From Neobacillus sp. WH10 (GTDB lineage: Bacteria > Bacillota > Bacilli > Bacillales > Cytobacillaceae), in the NCBI RefSeq assembly GCF_030123405.1, contig NZ_CP126110.1, forward strand, positions 5,456,001 to 5,520,000: a stretch of 64,000 bases of DNA, read 5' to 3'. The first letter of the stretch is position 1. Each line of letters begins with the position of its first letter. The translations under genes and the position numbers were made by a program. The notes under the pieces were generated by a model. That model worked only from the letters and a program-made list of their open reading frames with translations. It was not told the DNA's origin and did no database searches. This document shows, piece by piece, positions 52,403-62,500 of the stretch.

Positions 52403-53926
52403 ATGGATCTTTTAAGAAAATTGTTTTCGAACAACCGGACAGAAAAACAATCACATATGGAAATGAATGTTTATTCTTCTTTAGAAAAAAATAAGGAATA
52501 CATTGAAAACCAGCTGTTTCATTCAAGTGATCTGAAATGGCGGAGCATTAGGTTTAATCAATTGGAGGGTCTCATTGTCTTTTTTGAATCCTTAACTGAT
52601 CAACAAAGAATTCAAAATGAAATCATCCAGCCTATAGAAGAAAAAAGAGAAGGAACCGTGGATAAAGTCATTACTTCTTTGGATATTACGAAAAAAACGG
52701 ATCTGGGCGAAGTGCCCCATGCCTTAATCCAAGGAAAGTGCGTATTGTTATTCGAAGGTACAGTAGAAGTTTATGTTATCGACGTAACTGCAGTTTATAA
52801 ACGGAGTATCTTGGAGCCTGAGAACGAAGGGGTTATTCGCGGTGCTCATGATGGTTTTATAGAGCACCTCATGACGAATCTTTATCTAGTTCGAAAACGC
52901 GTTATGAATCCGAATCTGGTCGTTCGTTATTACCAGATTGGAAAGGTAACCAATACAAAATTAGCTCTTCTCTTTATGCAGGACCTGGCGAATCCGGATC
53001 TGATTAAAGAAGTAGATCATAGAATTAGTTCCATTGCGATGGATACCATTTTTTCACCCGGATTCATTACCGAATTAATTGAAGATAACCCATATTCTCT
53101 ATTTCCGCAAATCTTATTTACGGAAAGACCGGATCGGGTGGTAGCTCATCTCATGGAAGGCCGTGTAGCTATTTTATCTGATGGAGACCCATCTGCACTG
53201 ATTTTACCGGTGACTTTCTTTTCCTTTTATCAAAGCCCGGATGATTATCACCGAAAGTGGATGGTCGGATCGTTTATTCGATTGCTTCGGTTGATGAGTT
53301 TTATTATCGCATCTTTAATACCTGCTTTATATATTGCGGTTATTGGCTTTCACCCCGAAATTCTTCCGGAAAATTTGATACTTTCAGTAAAAAGCAGTAT
53401 TGACAGGGTTCCATTTCCACCTATTATTGAGGCTTTAATTATGCAGATTACCTTAGAGGTACTACGTGAAGCAGGAGTTCGATTGCCGAGCCGAGTAGGT
53501 CAAACCATCGGCATTGTTGGCGGCTTGGTCATCGGTGAATCGGTCGTGCGAGCTGGATTGATTTCCTATCCCATGGTTATCGTCATCGCCTTAACGGCTA
53601 TTTCTTCTTTTGTCGCACCATCTAATGAAATAAGTTTAACAACACGTATTTTGGGCTTCCCGATCATGATCCTTTCTGCGATGTTCGGTTTGATCGGGAT
53701 TATGTTTGGCATGCTATTCATCTTAATTCACTTATGTAAGTTAGAGTCCTTTGGTACAGCTTATTTTGCGCCTATAATGCCTCTTCGAATGAAAGATTTG
53801 AAGGATACCTTTATACGTTTTCCTATCTGGAGTTTGAATCAACGCCCTCATGATCCGCATCCAAAAAGGCTTAATCAAGAAAGAAATTCAAGGGAGTGGG
53901 AACAGGATGATCCCGGAAAAGAGTAG
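52403..53926 (+). CDS. Spore germination receptor A subunit (GerA family)
   Basis: A subunit of an inner-membrane germinant receptor, 507 residues. The N-terminal soluble part (about 1-285) contains IQPIEEKREGTVDKVI-like and the family stretch VLLFEGTVEVYVIDVT; the membrane part (about 290-460) has several segments, including PFPPIIEALIMQITLEVLREAGVRLP and GQTIGIVGGLVIGESVVRAG, both hallmarks of GerAA/GerKA. The start has AGGTGGAG upstream. First gene of an A-B-C operon. Which germinant it senses cannot be told. Confidence 0.94.
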   Translation: MDLLRKLFSNNRTEKQSHMEMNVYSSLEKNKEYIENQLFHSSDLKWRSIRFNQLEGLIVFFESLTDQQRIQNEIIQPIEEKREGTVDKVITSLDITKKTDLGEVPHALIQGKCVLLFEGTVEVYVIDVTAVYKRSILEPENEGVIRGAHDGFIEHLMTNLYLVRKRVMNPNLVVRYYQIGKVTNTKLALLFMQDLANPDLIKEVDHRISSIAMDTIFSPGFITELIEDNPYSLFPQILFTERPDRVVAHLMEGRVAILSDGDPSALILPVTFFSFYQSPDDYHRKWMVGSFIRLLRLMSFIIASLIPALYIAVIGFHPEILPENLILSVKSSIDRVPFPPIIEALIMQITLEVLREAGVRLPSRVGQTIGIVGGLVIGESVVRAGLISYPMVIVIALTAISSFVAPSNEISLTTRILGFPIMILSAMFGLIGIMFGMLFILIHLCKLESFGTAYFAPIMPLRMKDLKDTFIRFPIWSLNQRPHDPHPKRLNQERNSREWEQDDPGKE

Positions 53927-54992
53927 AATTACCCAAGGGCAGTTCATGTTTATTGTGATACAGTCCCAATTGGGGGTTGGAATTTTATCGCTTCCTAATA
54001 AAGTGCAAGCAATCGCCAAGGGGGGAGGGTGGATTTCTGTTTTAATCGCTGGATTGGCTATACAAGTCATTATTTTGATTCTGTGGGCACTTTGCAAACA
54101 ATTTCCTTCCGATACGCTATACAGTTTCTTACCGAAGATTACCGGAAAATTTCTTGGTAATCTGCTTTGCCTTGCTTATATTGGCTATTTTCTGCTTTCT
54201 GCAGGAACAGTTCTAACCAAATTTTCCGATGTCATAGAAAGGTGGGTGCTGCAAGAAACGCCTAGATGGGCATTATTAATTCTCACCCTTCTTCCCTGTA
54301 TGTATTTGGCTATAGAAAACCTTCGAGTGATTGCCAGACTGTTTGTTATTTCTTCGTTAACAATCATTGTTATGGTGGTATTAACCTTGATGGGTTATGT
54401 CAATGTGAACTTCAGTTATATTTTTCCTATAACAGAAGCAGGATGGGGGAAAATCGTCAAAGGAGCGAATGAAGCATTGTTTCCTTTAGTTGGGTATGAA
54501 ATTATATTGGTGATTTACCCATTTGTTGAAGGGAAAAGCGGCGGGAAATTAAAGGCAGCTTCTTTAGGGAATATGTTGATTACACTTTTTTACGCATTTG
54601 AAGTGTTTACCTGTTTAATCATTTTCAGCCCGGCTGTCATCTCCCAGGTTTCGGAACCTCTCCTTTACATGCTGAAAGGTTTTTCTTTTCAGCTCATTCA
54701 ACGGATCGATTTGATTTTTTTATCGGTATGGGTCTTTGTTGTTAGCACTGCCATGGTCGCTTGGATATACATGGCAACGGTTGGATTAGGTCGCTTTTTT
54801 CACCGGGGCGAACATAAAAAGGCTGTCCCCTATGCCATGTTCATACTCTTTATTCTGGCTATGATGGCTCAAGATCCATCAATCAGCGATTTCTACGATC
54901 GAATGCTTAAGATTGGTCATTATACTTTTGTGGTTGGACTTCCTTTGATCCTGCTTTGTTTTACGTACTTGATTAGAAAAAGGAGGACGTAA
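53907..54992 (+). CDS. Spore germination receptor B subunit (GerB family permease)
   Basis: The protein has 361 residues from the ATG at 53907, overlapping the A-subunit gene by 20 bases; GGGAGTGG lies upstream. About ten membrane segments in the APC-like GerAB fold, with the family opening ITQGQFMFIVIQSQLGVGIL and the segment ANEALFPLVGYEIILVIYPF. GerB subunits bind the germinant amino acid. It is coupled to the C-subunit gene 5 bases further on. Confidence 0.93.
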   Translation: MIPEKSRITQGQFMFIVIQSQLGVGILSLPNKVQAIAKGGGWISVLIAGLAIQVIILILWALCKQFPSDTLYSFLPKITGKFLGNLLCLAYIGYFLLSAGTVLTKFSDVIERWVLQETPRWALLILTLLPCMYLAIENLRVIARLFVISSLTIIVMVVLTLMGYVNVNFSYIFPITEAGWGKIVKGANEALFPLVGYEIILVIYPFVEGKSGGKLKAASLGNMLITLFYAFEVFTCLIIFSPAVISQVSEPLLYMLKGFSFQLIQRIDLIFLSVWVFVVSTAMVAWIYMATVGLGRFFHRGEHKKAVPYAMFILFILAMMAQDPSISDFYDRMLKIGHYTFVVGLPLILLCFTYLIRKRRT

Positions 54993-54997
54993 ACCAG

Positions 54998-56119
54998 ATG
55001 AAAAGGATAAACTGGTTATGCACTGTTATTTCCATCCTCCTATTCATGACTGGATGTTGGGACCAAGATCTTTTAAAGGATACTCGGTTGATTTATGGAG
55101 GAGGGTTTGATCTCGCGCCGAATGGAAAGCTTCAAACCACCTTGGTCATTCGGGACGTGCCTGCTACCGAACAACAGAGTCCTAAAAACGATATTATTTT
55201 CTCAGAGGGCAATACCACGATGGAAGCTCGGGATCATGCAGACGATCAGATATCACGGCATCTTCGTGCTTATAAAAATCGAATTATACTCATTGGAGAA
55301 GAAATGGCAAAACAAGATCTTTATCCGATCTTCGATACTCTATACCGCGATCCTAAAAGTGCCTTAAACGCCAGGATCGGAGTGGCGAAAGGGAAGGCTG
55401 CAGATATATTTTCCCTTAAAAAAGTGGGGAATGTCTTGATCGGAGAAGAAATTGATGAATTAATCAAGAGCAAAGAAGAGACTACAACAGTTCCCAAGGT
55501 GACCATTGAAAAGATTTTCCCTATTATGATGGATCCTGGAGAAGATTTTGTTCTTCCATATCTTGTGGAGAAAGGGGGACGTGTGGATGTTTCCAGTATT
55601 GCTATGTTTCATAACCAGCAATTTACAGGCATACTGAGGCCTGATGAATCGATAATGTATTTATTGTTGAAAGACAAAAAGGGAAAAACGACGAGATTCA
55701 CCAGAAAAATAAATATCCGAAACGGTCATCAAAACAGTTATGACTTTTTGACCTTTAATGTAGACAAATTAGAACAGAAAATGAAAGTACTGATTCATTC
55801 GGGCAATCAAATTACCGTTAAGCTGGATTTAAAATGGAAAGTGAGTATTATTGAATATCCGAAGGATCGCTTAAATGAGAAAAAACTGGTCGCGCAATTA
55901 AACAAGTATCTTTCTAAAGAGATGACTGACTTGGCAAAAGATACACTAAAAAAAATGCAAAAAGCCCGCTGCGATGGATTAGGTATCGGAAGACAACTAA
56001 TGGCGTTTCATCCCCGTATTTGGAAGACACAGAAGGAAGACTGGGGCAGCAACTATCAAAAAGTGCATTTTGCTCCTGTGATTCAAGTAGAAATTACGAG
56101 GAAGGGGATAATATACTAA
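54998..56119 (+). CDS. Spore germination receptor C lipoprotein (Ger(x)C family)
   Basis: The protein has 373 residues with a lipoprotein signal (LLFMTGC, Cys 20) followed by the family motif WDQDLLKDTRLIYGGGFD. The conserved regions DHADDQISRHLRAYKNRIIL and the C-terminal KKMQKARCDGLGIGRQL match the GerAC fold. It stands at the inner spore membrane facing outward as part of the receptor. The last gene of the operon; no D subunit is visible. Confidence 0.93.
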   Translation: MKRINWLCTVISILLFMTGCWDQDLLKDTRLIYGGGFDLAPNGKLQTTLVIRDVPATEQQSPKNDIIFSEGNTTMEARDHADDQISRHLRAYKNRIILIGEEMAKQDLYPIFDTLYRDPKSALNARIGVAKGKAADIFSLKKVGNVLIGEEIDELIKSKEETTTVPKVTIEKIFPIMMDPGEDFVLPYLVEKGGRVDVSSIAMFHNQQFTGILRPDESIMYLLLKDKKGKTTRFTRKINIRNGHQNSYDFLTFNVDKLEQKMKVLIHSGNQITVKLDLKWKVSIIEYPKDRLNEKKLVAQLNKYLSKEMTDLAKDTLKKMQKARCDGLGIGRQLMAFHPRIWKTQKEDWGSNYQKVHFAPVIQVEITRKGIIY

Positions 56120-56177
56120 CCTTATTGAAAGATCACTTATCGGAGGAAAAAATTTTTTCTCTATTTAAAAGCTATAA

Positions 56178-56208
56178 AACGAGAGGCCGGGTCATTAATG
56201 ACCCCGGC
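56178..56208 (-). terminator. Palindromic terminator between converging ger operon and kinase gene
   Basis: GGCCGGGTCATTA / TAATGACCCCGGCC forms a strong GC-rich stem (about 56184-56208), with CGTTTTATA following on the minus strand. It overlaps the last codons of the kinase gene. Confidence 0.7.
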
Positions 56209-57868
56209 CACCAAATTTAGGATGAGGCCTTCTCCTTCTAGGGGAAGATTTCCTGCCTGCCTGCAAAATTGTCAGGAAGCTGCCGCTGACCATCATAATC
56301 ATGCCGGCCAAATCATTCACTGCGAAAATTTGGGCACCGGAAATTAATAAACCTGTCCCAAAAAGAGCGAAAACAATTTTTCTTGTTTGGAAGGCTTGCT
56401 GTTCCAGGAATTTTTTTTCGATTGCTTTAGAAGGCTGCATGCGTATATCACCGGATTCAAGCTGGTCAACAAGGTGGAGCACTTTTCGGGACGCAGGAAT
56501 GAATTTTAAGAACGTATTCTTTACTTGATCAAGCACCGTCTCTTTTGCAGGGTTACCTTCTCCACTGCTCATAACATTCTCTATATACGGCTTTGTATTC
56601 GTAACTATGTCAAAATCCTTGTCTAACCCATTGCAAATACTAAAAACCGTAAGAATCGCCTTCCCTAAAAAGGTCATTCTCGAAGGAATTTGAAACGGCT
56701 GCTCATAGAGGAATTCACGTAACTCCTCCAGAACCCCCTCGTTTTTGATCTTGTCAATATCAAAACTGCCTTCAGAAAAACTAGAAAGAACCATTTTTAC
56801 ATTTTTAGATAACGAAGTCTTATCTGCTTGTCTCCTTAAAAATCCAAGATCATTGAACGCCTCTACTACCCCGCCGGCATCCTTCAAATAGATGGACATC
56901 GCCAGCTTAACCATGTTTTCCTTCAATAAATCAGAAACCTTCCCAACCATTCCGAAATCAATATACGCAATCGTGCCATCGTTTTTAACTAACAGGTTAC
57001 CGGGATGTGGATCGGCATGAAAGAAACCATCCTCAAGCAGTTGCTTTAAATATGACAAATAAAGAATGGACGCTAGTTTCTTCTTATCAACAGACGCCTC
57101 TTCAAGTTTATCCAACTCGTTAATTTTCACACCTTCAATAAACTCCATGACAAGCACTTTATTAGTTGTAAGCTCCCAATAGACCTTCGGCGTGGTTACA
57201 CCACGAAATTCACTAAAAGAAGCTTGAAACGCCTCAATATTTTTGGCTTCCTTCATGTAATCTAGTTCTTCGGTTATCACTTCTTCAAATTCATCATAAA
57301 CATCCTTTAAATCAACAAACCTGCTCACTTTTGTAAAGCGCCGGGCAAAGGCAATCAACACCTTTAGCGTGGCCAAATCGAGAGAAACCGTTGCCTCGAT
57401 TCCAGGGCGCATCACTTTAATAGCGACCGTTTCCCCATTTTTCAGAACGGCTTGATGTACCTGTCCTAACGATGCAGCTGCAACAGGCTCTTGATCAAAG
57501 GAGGCAAACAAATCGGAAATCTTTCCGGATAATTCTTCTTCAATTCGATCAACAGCAACCTCTGATTTCACAGGGGCAACTGAATCCTGCAGTTCTGATA
57601 AGATATCGGTGTATTCCTTCGGTAAAATATCCACCCTTGAGCTGACAAATTGACCTAATTTAATAATTAGCCCGCCCATTTCAACCGCAACCCTTGCAAA
57701 CTTTTTCGCCTGGGAAGTATAGATGGCCTTATATTTTTGGCTAGCCTTTTCTTTATTTAAAAATCTCTTGGTTTTCCCAAGCCACCAAAACTGCCAAAAG
57801 AAACCGATGAACATAAAAAATGTTTTACGAAATCTCGTGTTGAAAAGTAAGCGTGTAATCTCACGCAT
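56195..57868 (-). CDS. ABC1/UbiB family protein kinase-like protein (AarF-like)
   Basis: The protein has 557 residues. The N-terminal KxGQ motif (LIIKLGQFVSSR, Lys 70 to Gln 73), the Ala-rich loop AAASLGQVH (about 130-138) that replaces the usual kinase P-loop, VAIKVMRPG (Lys 151), HADPHPGNLL and YIDFGMVG are all there. Two membrane segments near the C-terminus (about 500-545) precede a basic tail. UbiB-type proteins bind ATP and support quinone or membrane lipid metabolism; Bacilli make menaquinone, so the exact role here is open. The AbrB-like gene 66 bases upstream is probably in the same operon. Confidence 0.9.
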   Translation of the reverse strand: MREITRLLFNTRFRKTFFMFIGFFWQFWWLGKTKRFLNKEKASQKYKAIYTSQAKKFARVAVEMGGLIIKLGQFVSSRVDILPKEYTDILSELQDSVAPVKSEVAVDRIEEELSGKISDLFASFDQEPVAAASLGQVHQAVLKNGETVAIKVMRPGIEATVSLDLATLKVLIAFARRFTKVSRFVDLKDVYDEFEEVITEELDYMKEAKNIEAFQASFSEFRGVTTPKVYWELTTNKVLVMEFIEGVKINELDKLEEASVDKKKLASILYLSYLKQLLEDGFFHADPHPGNLLVKNDGTIAYIDFGMVGKVSDLLKENMVKLAMSIYLKDAGGVVEAFNDLGFLRRQADKTSLSKNVKMVLSSFSEGSFDIDKIKNEGVLEELREFLYEQPFQIPSRMTFLGKAILTVFSICNGLDKDFDIVTNTKPYIENVMSSGEGNPAKETVLDQVKNTFLKFIPASRKVLHLVDQLESGDIRMQPSKAIEKKFLEQQAFQTRKIVFALFGTGLLISGAQIFAVNDLAGMIMMVSGSFLTILQAGRKSSPRRRRPHPKFGGRGH

Positions 57869-57934
57869 CCTTGTCCACCCCTTTCCATGCCAGCTCTAAG
57901 GTACAAGCCTGCTTGGTTTCTCTTAGATTTTGAA

Positions 57935-58216
57935 TTATTCTTTTTCCTCTTCTTCAATTTCAGTCTCTGTTTTTTCAAAAATCGCATTAGCCATTTTCTC
58001 GAATGTCTTTGACTTATTAAAAAAGAAATTCGCAAACTTATTCATAATCTCGGATTTCACTAGAATAACAGTACCCTTTTGGGCATTACCAAAAACAACA
58101 AACTTTTCTCCTGATTTAATCCCTAATTCTTCTCTTGCTTCCGATGGAATAACTACCTGGCCTCTTTCACCTATACTTGTAGTTCCATAAATTTTTCCAT
58201 GATTCATCATCATCAC
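57935..58216 (-). CDS. AbrB/SpoVT-type DNA-binding protein
   Basis: The protein has 93 residues (four ATGs in a row leave the exact start uncertain; the GAGGTG site suits the second or third best). The N-terminal swapped-hairpin domain reads IYGTTSIGERGQVVIPSEAR followed by EELGIKSGEKFVVFG, classic for AbrB/MazE/SpoVT. The C-terminal part is helical and ends in a Glu-rich tail. A palindrome just before the gene suggests autoregulation. It is probably cotranscribed with the UbiB-like gene and may control it. Confidence 0.88.
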   Translation of the reverse strand: MMMMNHGKIYGTTSIGERGQVVIPSEAREELGIKSGEKFVVFGNAQKGTVILVKSEIMNKFANFFFNKSKTFEKMANAIFEKTETEIEEEEKE

Positions 58217-58227
58217 TCACCTCTCTT

Positions 58228-58243
58228 GTATGATAAATCATAC
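58228..58243. promoter_or_regulatory. Palindrome at the start of the AbrB-like gene
   Basis: GTATGAT-AA-ATCATAC is a perfect 16-base palindrome 12-27 bases upstream of the first ATG, where a bound regulator would block the promoter or leader. The half-site recurs loosely in the TACATACCATAC that follows. Confidence 0.5.
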
Positions 58244-58852
58244 TTTTCGTACATACCATACAGTTCACAGATTATACATATGGCGATTTTTTGACAGGGT
58301 GTTCATGCATGAAAAAAATCAGAGAGCATTGTGCACTTTGTTTCGTGGGTTGGAATAATTCAGCCAAACAGATAAAAGGCTCAACCTTAGAACCTATTAA
58401 TCTTCATCAGAAATACCTAGGACATTTTACTCATTTTACTCTACGAGATTTGAAAGTAGTTCATAGATTTATATCAAATTTCATAATATTCCCCCTATTT
58501 AGAAAGAAGGACACTCTACTATAATAAATATTTCGACAATTTTTTTAACATCTTTCCCTAAGATAACCTAAAATTTTCGTAAAAAATGCTTATATTACAT
58601 TTCTTTGTATAAAAAATAAGTCTATCGGTCTAGTGAAAATCCCCCAATTTACTTTGTTTTATGGTGTATTTACAATTTTGAATTGTATTTAATTACTCTT
58701 GCTATGGTACAAGTCAGACTAAAACATCAGGTAAAATTGGGGCTGGTAATTTCATTTAATATCCTATTTAATGACAATACATAACTATTAATCTCTTAAA
58801 CATAGTAGATTTTAATTTAAATACAGATAAATAATAAAAAGGGGAGACATTA
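58244..58852. other. Intergenic region before the secreted protease
   Basis: About 600 bases of AT-rich DNA. The plus-strand open frame 58291-58524 has no ribosome binding site and no recognisable product, so I do not call it. The promoter of the protease gene should be in the last 200 bases; no clear consensus pair was assigned. The AAGGGGAG ribosome site at 58840 is good. Confidence 0.4.
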
Positions 58853-61800
58853 ATGAAAAGGGGAAAAATGAAGGCATTTAAAGTAATGACAACAGCAGCT
58901 TTAACATCATTGATTTTTTCATCATTTACAGTTCAAGCAGAAAACAATGACACATCACCCCAATCTCAAACGATTGAAGAAAGTGTGGATCAAGGAAGGC
59001 AATTATTTTTGAATAGGGATAAGATCGATACAGGTCAAGATGATCCTCTTTATAAAGACGTTAAAAAAGAAAGTTTGGCTAAAGCATATAAACCGAATGA
59101 TACTGTTCGTTTAATCGTAGAAGTTGAACAACCGACAGCTGCTGACCTTTCTCCAAAAAACAAAAAATCTCTATTTAAGGAAAAACAAGACAAAGTAATT
59201 AAAGAAATCTCAAAGAAAAATAAGTCTAAATCAACTGCTCCTTCTAAAGTAAAACAACGCTTTTTTGAAGGATTTAACGGATTTAGTGTAGAAACAGAGT
59301 ATCAAAATTTGAAGGAAATTCAATCCACTCCTGGTGTACAAAACGTACATATTGCAAAAACATACCATGAAACAATGGCAGCAAGTAAAGAATTAGTACA
59401 AGCTCAAAAGGTATGGGAACAATATGGTTATAAAGGGGAAGGATTAGTAGTAGCGATCGTTGATTCCGGGATTGATTATACGCACAAAGATATGAAACTA
59501 TCTGATACAGCCAAAGCGAAAGAAAAATGGACTCAAGATAAAATCAATCAAAAATTTGCAGAGACAGACGTAAACGAAATTTGGTATTCCGATAAAGTCC
59601 CAACAGGATATGATTGGGCAGACAATGATACAAATGTCATTCCTGGAGCAAAAGGTAGTCCACATGGTACACACGTTGCTGGTACAGTTGGGGCAAGTGG
59701 AGACGAAACGAATGGTGGAGTTGAGGGAATTGCACCAGGTGTTCAGCTATTATCTGAAAAGGTATTTTCAGATAATGGCGGTGGAGCCTATGAGGATGAT
59801 ATTATTGCAGGTATTGAGCATGCAGTAACAATGGATGCAGATGTTATTAATATGAGTTTAGGTGTAGATGCGGGCTTTGTAGGGGAAGAAAATGATCCTA
59901 TTCAAAAAGCAATCCGAGCTGCGACAGAACATGGTACCCTTGTTGTTGTGGCGGCAGGTAATTCAGCCTACAGTACAAAGAATAATATCATTCCCGCTTC
60001 ATTAAAACCTTATGCAGAAAATCCTGATATTGGAACAGTTGGTGCACCATCTGTCAGTCCATTTGCTTTATCGGTTGCTTCCTATGAAAATACTAAATTA
60101 CATTTAAATACACTTGCTGAAACAAACGGTCTATCGCTCCCGTTCCGAGATCAAACGCAATTCCCAGCATCGTATAATTTTAAACTCTCTAAGAATCTTT
60201 CACCAGATGTACCATATGATTTGGTATACGTTGGGGAAGGAAAGAATGCAGCTGATTATCCGAAAGGCAAAACTGGCTACATTGCAGTAGTTAAACTATT
60301 AAATTCATATAGTACTGTATCATCTATTCAGTGGACAGCTAAGAGTGCAGGAGCAAAGGCAATTATTATGATACCACCTGCAGTATGGACAGATTATACT
60401 ACTCTACCAGTAACGCCAACTGCAGTACCTACTGCTTCAACAAGTAAATCTTTAGGTGAAGCATTAATAAATAAAATGAGCAGTCTGCCAAGTGGTCAAT
60501 ATTTAAGCATGAAATTTGCAGGCGATACTTGGGTAGATAACCCAGCGAAAGACACGATGTCCAATTTTTCATCCATTGGTACTCCACATACATTAGATTT
60601 TAAACCGGAAATTTCGGCCCCTGGCGGCAATATTTATTCAACTGTGCCAGGAAATGATTATGAAGTAATGAGCGGTACATCAATGGCAACTCCACATGTT
60701 GCAGGCGGTTCAGCATTGTTATTGCAGGCACTTTATCAAAAAGGATTGCCTCATTCAGAAAATACGGCATTAAAAGCTAAACTTGCTTTAATGAATACAG
60801 CTAAAAATGTCATGGATCCAAGAACAAATGGAGAAGTTCCATATTCACCACGTGTACAAGGGTCTGGCATAATGCAAATTCAAAATGCCATTAATACGCC
60901 AGTCATTATTACAAATAGAAACACACCTTTAGAACAAGCTGGTGCGGTTGCCTTAAAGGAAATCGGTCAAAATACAAGTTTTAAATTAAACATGGAAGCA
61001 TTCGATACTCCTAAGGGTAAAAATAATAGTGAGGATATTGAATACAATGTTTATGTAGATGTATTGAAAGATAAGACTGAAATGAAGGAATTTGATTTAG
61101 ACAGTGATGGTAAATTGGATTCCAAAGAGTATTTAACATTAACTAGTGAACGTATTAATGGTGCGACTGTCACTGTAAATGATAAAAAAGTAACAGACAA
61201 AGCAGGAGCCTTAGTTAAAATCAAACCGGGCCAAACAAAAATGCTGACAGTTAATGTATCTTTACCAGATTCCTTGAAGAAAAATAGTTTTGTAGAAGGA
61301 TTTGTCCGTCTAGTTCCGGTAGCTAAAGACCAAGATAAAGCCGTACCTTTATCTATTCCTTATATGGGCTTCTATGGAAAATGGGATGAACCTCGGAATC
61401 TCGATCTTCCAGCTTGGGAGAAAGATGCATTTTTAGGATATACCGCACTTTGGGATGATAATTCAGAAAGATATCCATTAGGATATAACCCATATACTGG
61501 ACGATTCACTCTTAACCATATCGCATACTCGCCAAACTATGTTCTCAATGGGATCTATTCTTCATTTACAGGCTTCCGTAATTTACAAAAAGCTGAAATG
61601 TATATCGAAGATTCATCTGGTAATCTCATTAAAAATTTAGGTGATTTCAGTGAATATACTGGAGAACCATGGAAATTTAGTAAAAATATTATGGCATATG
61701 GCGATTTAAAGTATGACGGATATCAATGGGATATGAAAGACCAATCCGGGCAATTTGTTCCTGATGGTGTATACCAATATGTTATAAAAACAACATTAGA

Positions 61801-62401
61801 TTATCCAAACGCAAAACCACAGATTGTTAAAATGCCAATTACAGTAGATTCCGTTGCTCCAAAGGTTTCAGATATTAAAGTAACACCAAAGAACGGACAA
61901 TATGAGGTTTCCTTTGATGCGGAAGATAATGCAAGTGACTATAATTCTGCAGTTATTTATGTTAATGGACAATATTATGAAGCAAATCTTGAGCAAAAAT
62001 CTATTATGGTTAAAACAGAGCCGAAAGGTATTGTCATATTAGCTATCGATTATGCAGGAAATATATCTTGGAATACTTGGGGAGATCAAAGCTATAATAA
62101 ACAAAATATGGCAATTCAAACGATCGGTGTTACTCCGACTACTGGTATTAACCAAACCAAACCAGCCAAAATTTCTGCCTGGGCTTATAACAGAGTTAAC
62201 TGGACAATTAATGTAAAAGATGCAAGTGGAAAGTTAGTTGATTCATGGCAAGTGAAAAATGAACATACCTTGAAAACACAATGGGTACCTAAAACGGATC
62301 TTCCAAATGGCACGTATACGATTACAGCAGATATCGTTACAAATGACGGTTTTACAGTAACAACAACGCCTAAGCAAGTAACAGTTGTTCAACAACCATA
62401 A
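58853..62401 (+). CDS. Large secreted subtilisin-family (S8) serine protease with PA and Fn3-like domains
   Basis: The protein has 1182 residues: a signal peptide (KVMTTAALTSLIFSSFTVQA, cleavage near residue 29), a propeptide/inhibitor domain (about 80-180), then the catalytic domain with the triad Asp in VAIVDSGIDYTH (near 203), His in GSPHGTHVAGTVG (near 271) and Ser in MSGTSMATPHVAGG (near 610). A protease-associated domain is inserted at about 410-565, as in Vpr and C5a peptidase. An Fn3-like domain follows (about 700-840) and includes DLDSDGKLDSKEY, an EF-hand type calcium loop. The rest (about 840-1182) is beta-rich with no wall anchor. It is probably a broad extracellular protease. Single-gene transcript. 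Confidence 0.93.
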   Translation: MKRGKMKAFKVMTTAALTSLIFSSFTVQAENNDTSPQSQTIEESVDQGRQLFLNRDKIDTGQDDPLYKDVKKESLAKAYKPNDTVRLIVEVEQPTAADLSPKNKKSLFKEKQDKVIKEISKKNKSKSTAPSKVKQRFFEGFNGFSVETEYQNLKEIQSTPGVQNVHIAKTYHETMAASKELVQAQKVWEQYGYKGEGLVVAIVDSGIDYTHKDMKLSDTAKAKEKWTQDKINQKFAETDVNEIWYSDKVPTGYDWADNDTNVIPGAKGSPHGTHVAGTVGASGDETNGGVEGIAPGVQLLSEKVFSDNGGGAYEDDIIAGIEHAVTMDADVINMSLGVDAGFVGEENDPIQKAIRAATEHGTLVVVAAGNSAYSTKNNIIPASLKPYAENPDIGTVGAPSVSPFALSVASYENTKLHLNTLAETNGLSLPFRDQTQFPASYNFKLSKNLSPDVPYDLVYVGEGKNAADYPKGKTGYIAVVKLLNSYSTVSSIQWTAKSAGAKAIIMIPPAVWTDYTTLPVTPTAVPTASTSKSLGEALINKMSSLPSGQYLSMKFAGDTWVDNPAKDTMSNFSSIGTPHTLDFKPEISAPGGNIYSTVPGNDYEVMSGTSMATPHVAGGSALLLQALYQKGLPHSENTALKAKLALMNTAKNVMDPRTNGEVPYSPRVQGSGIMQIQNAINTPVIITNRNTPLEQAGAVALKEIGQNTSFKLNMEAFDTPKGKNNSEDIEYNVYVDVLKDKTEMKEFDLDSDGKLDSKEYLTLTSERINGATVTVNDKKVTDKAGALVKIKPGQTKMLTVNVSLPDSLKKNSFVEGFVRLVPVAKDQDKAVPLSIPYMGFYGKWDEPRNLDLPAWEKDAFLGYTALWDDNSERYPLGYNPYTGRFTLNHIAYSPNYVLNGIYSSFTGFRNLQKAEMYIEDSSGNLIKNLGDFSEYTGEPWKFSKNIMAYGDLKYDGYQWDMKDQSGQFVPDGVYQYVIKTTLDYPNAKPQIVKMPITVDSVAPKVSDIKVTPKNGQYEVSFDAEDNASDYNSAVIYVNGQYYEANLEQKSIMVKTEPKGIVILAIDYAGNISWNTWGDQSYNKQNMAIQTIGVTPTTGINQTKPAKISAWAYNRVNWTINVKDASGKLVDSWQVKNEHTLKTQWVPKTDLPNGTYTITADIVTNDGFTVTTTPKQVTVVQQP

Positions 62402-62420
62402 ATAATTCATTTAGAATAAT

Positions 62421-62471
62421 GAAAAAGCTATCTTTCCTATTAATTTTAGGAATGGGATAGCTTTTTCTTTT
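62421..62471 (+). terminator. Terminator of the protease gene
   Basis: GAAAAAGCTATC (62421-62432) pairs with GATAGCTTTTTC (62456-62467); an inner stem TTCCTA / TAGGAA lengthens it, and T residues follow. It also faces the end of sucD. Confidence 0.88.
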
Positions 62472-62500
62472 GCGGCAGGGCCCTGTGCCCTTGTCTTATT

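Noticed and set aside
58291..58524. 77-codon open frame before the protease
   Set aside because: No ribosome binding site, no family resemblance and placed in an AT-rich promoter region.
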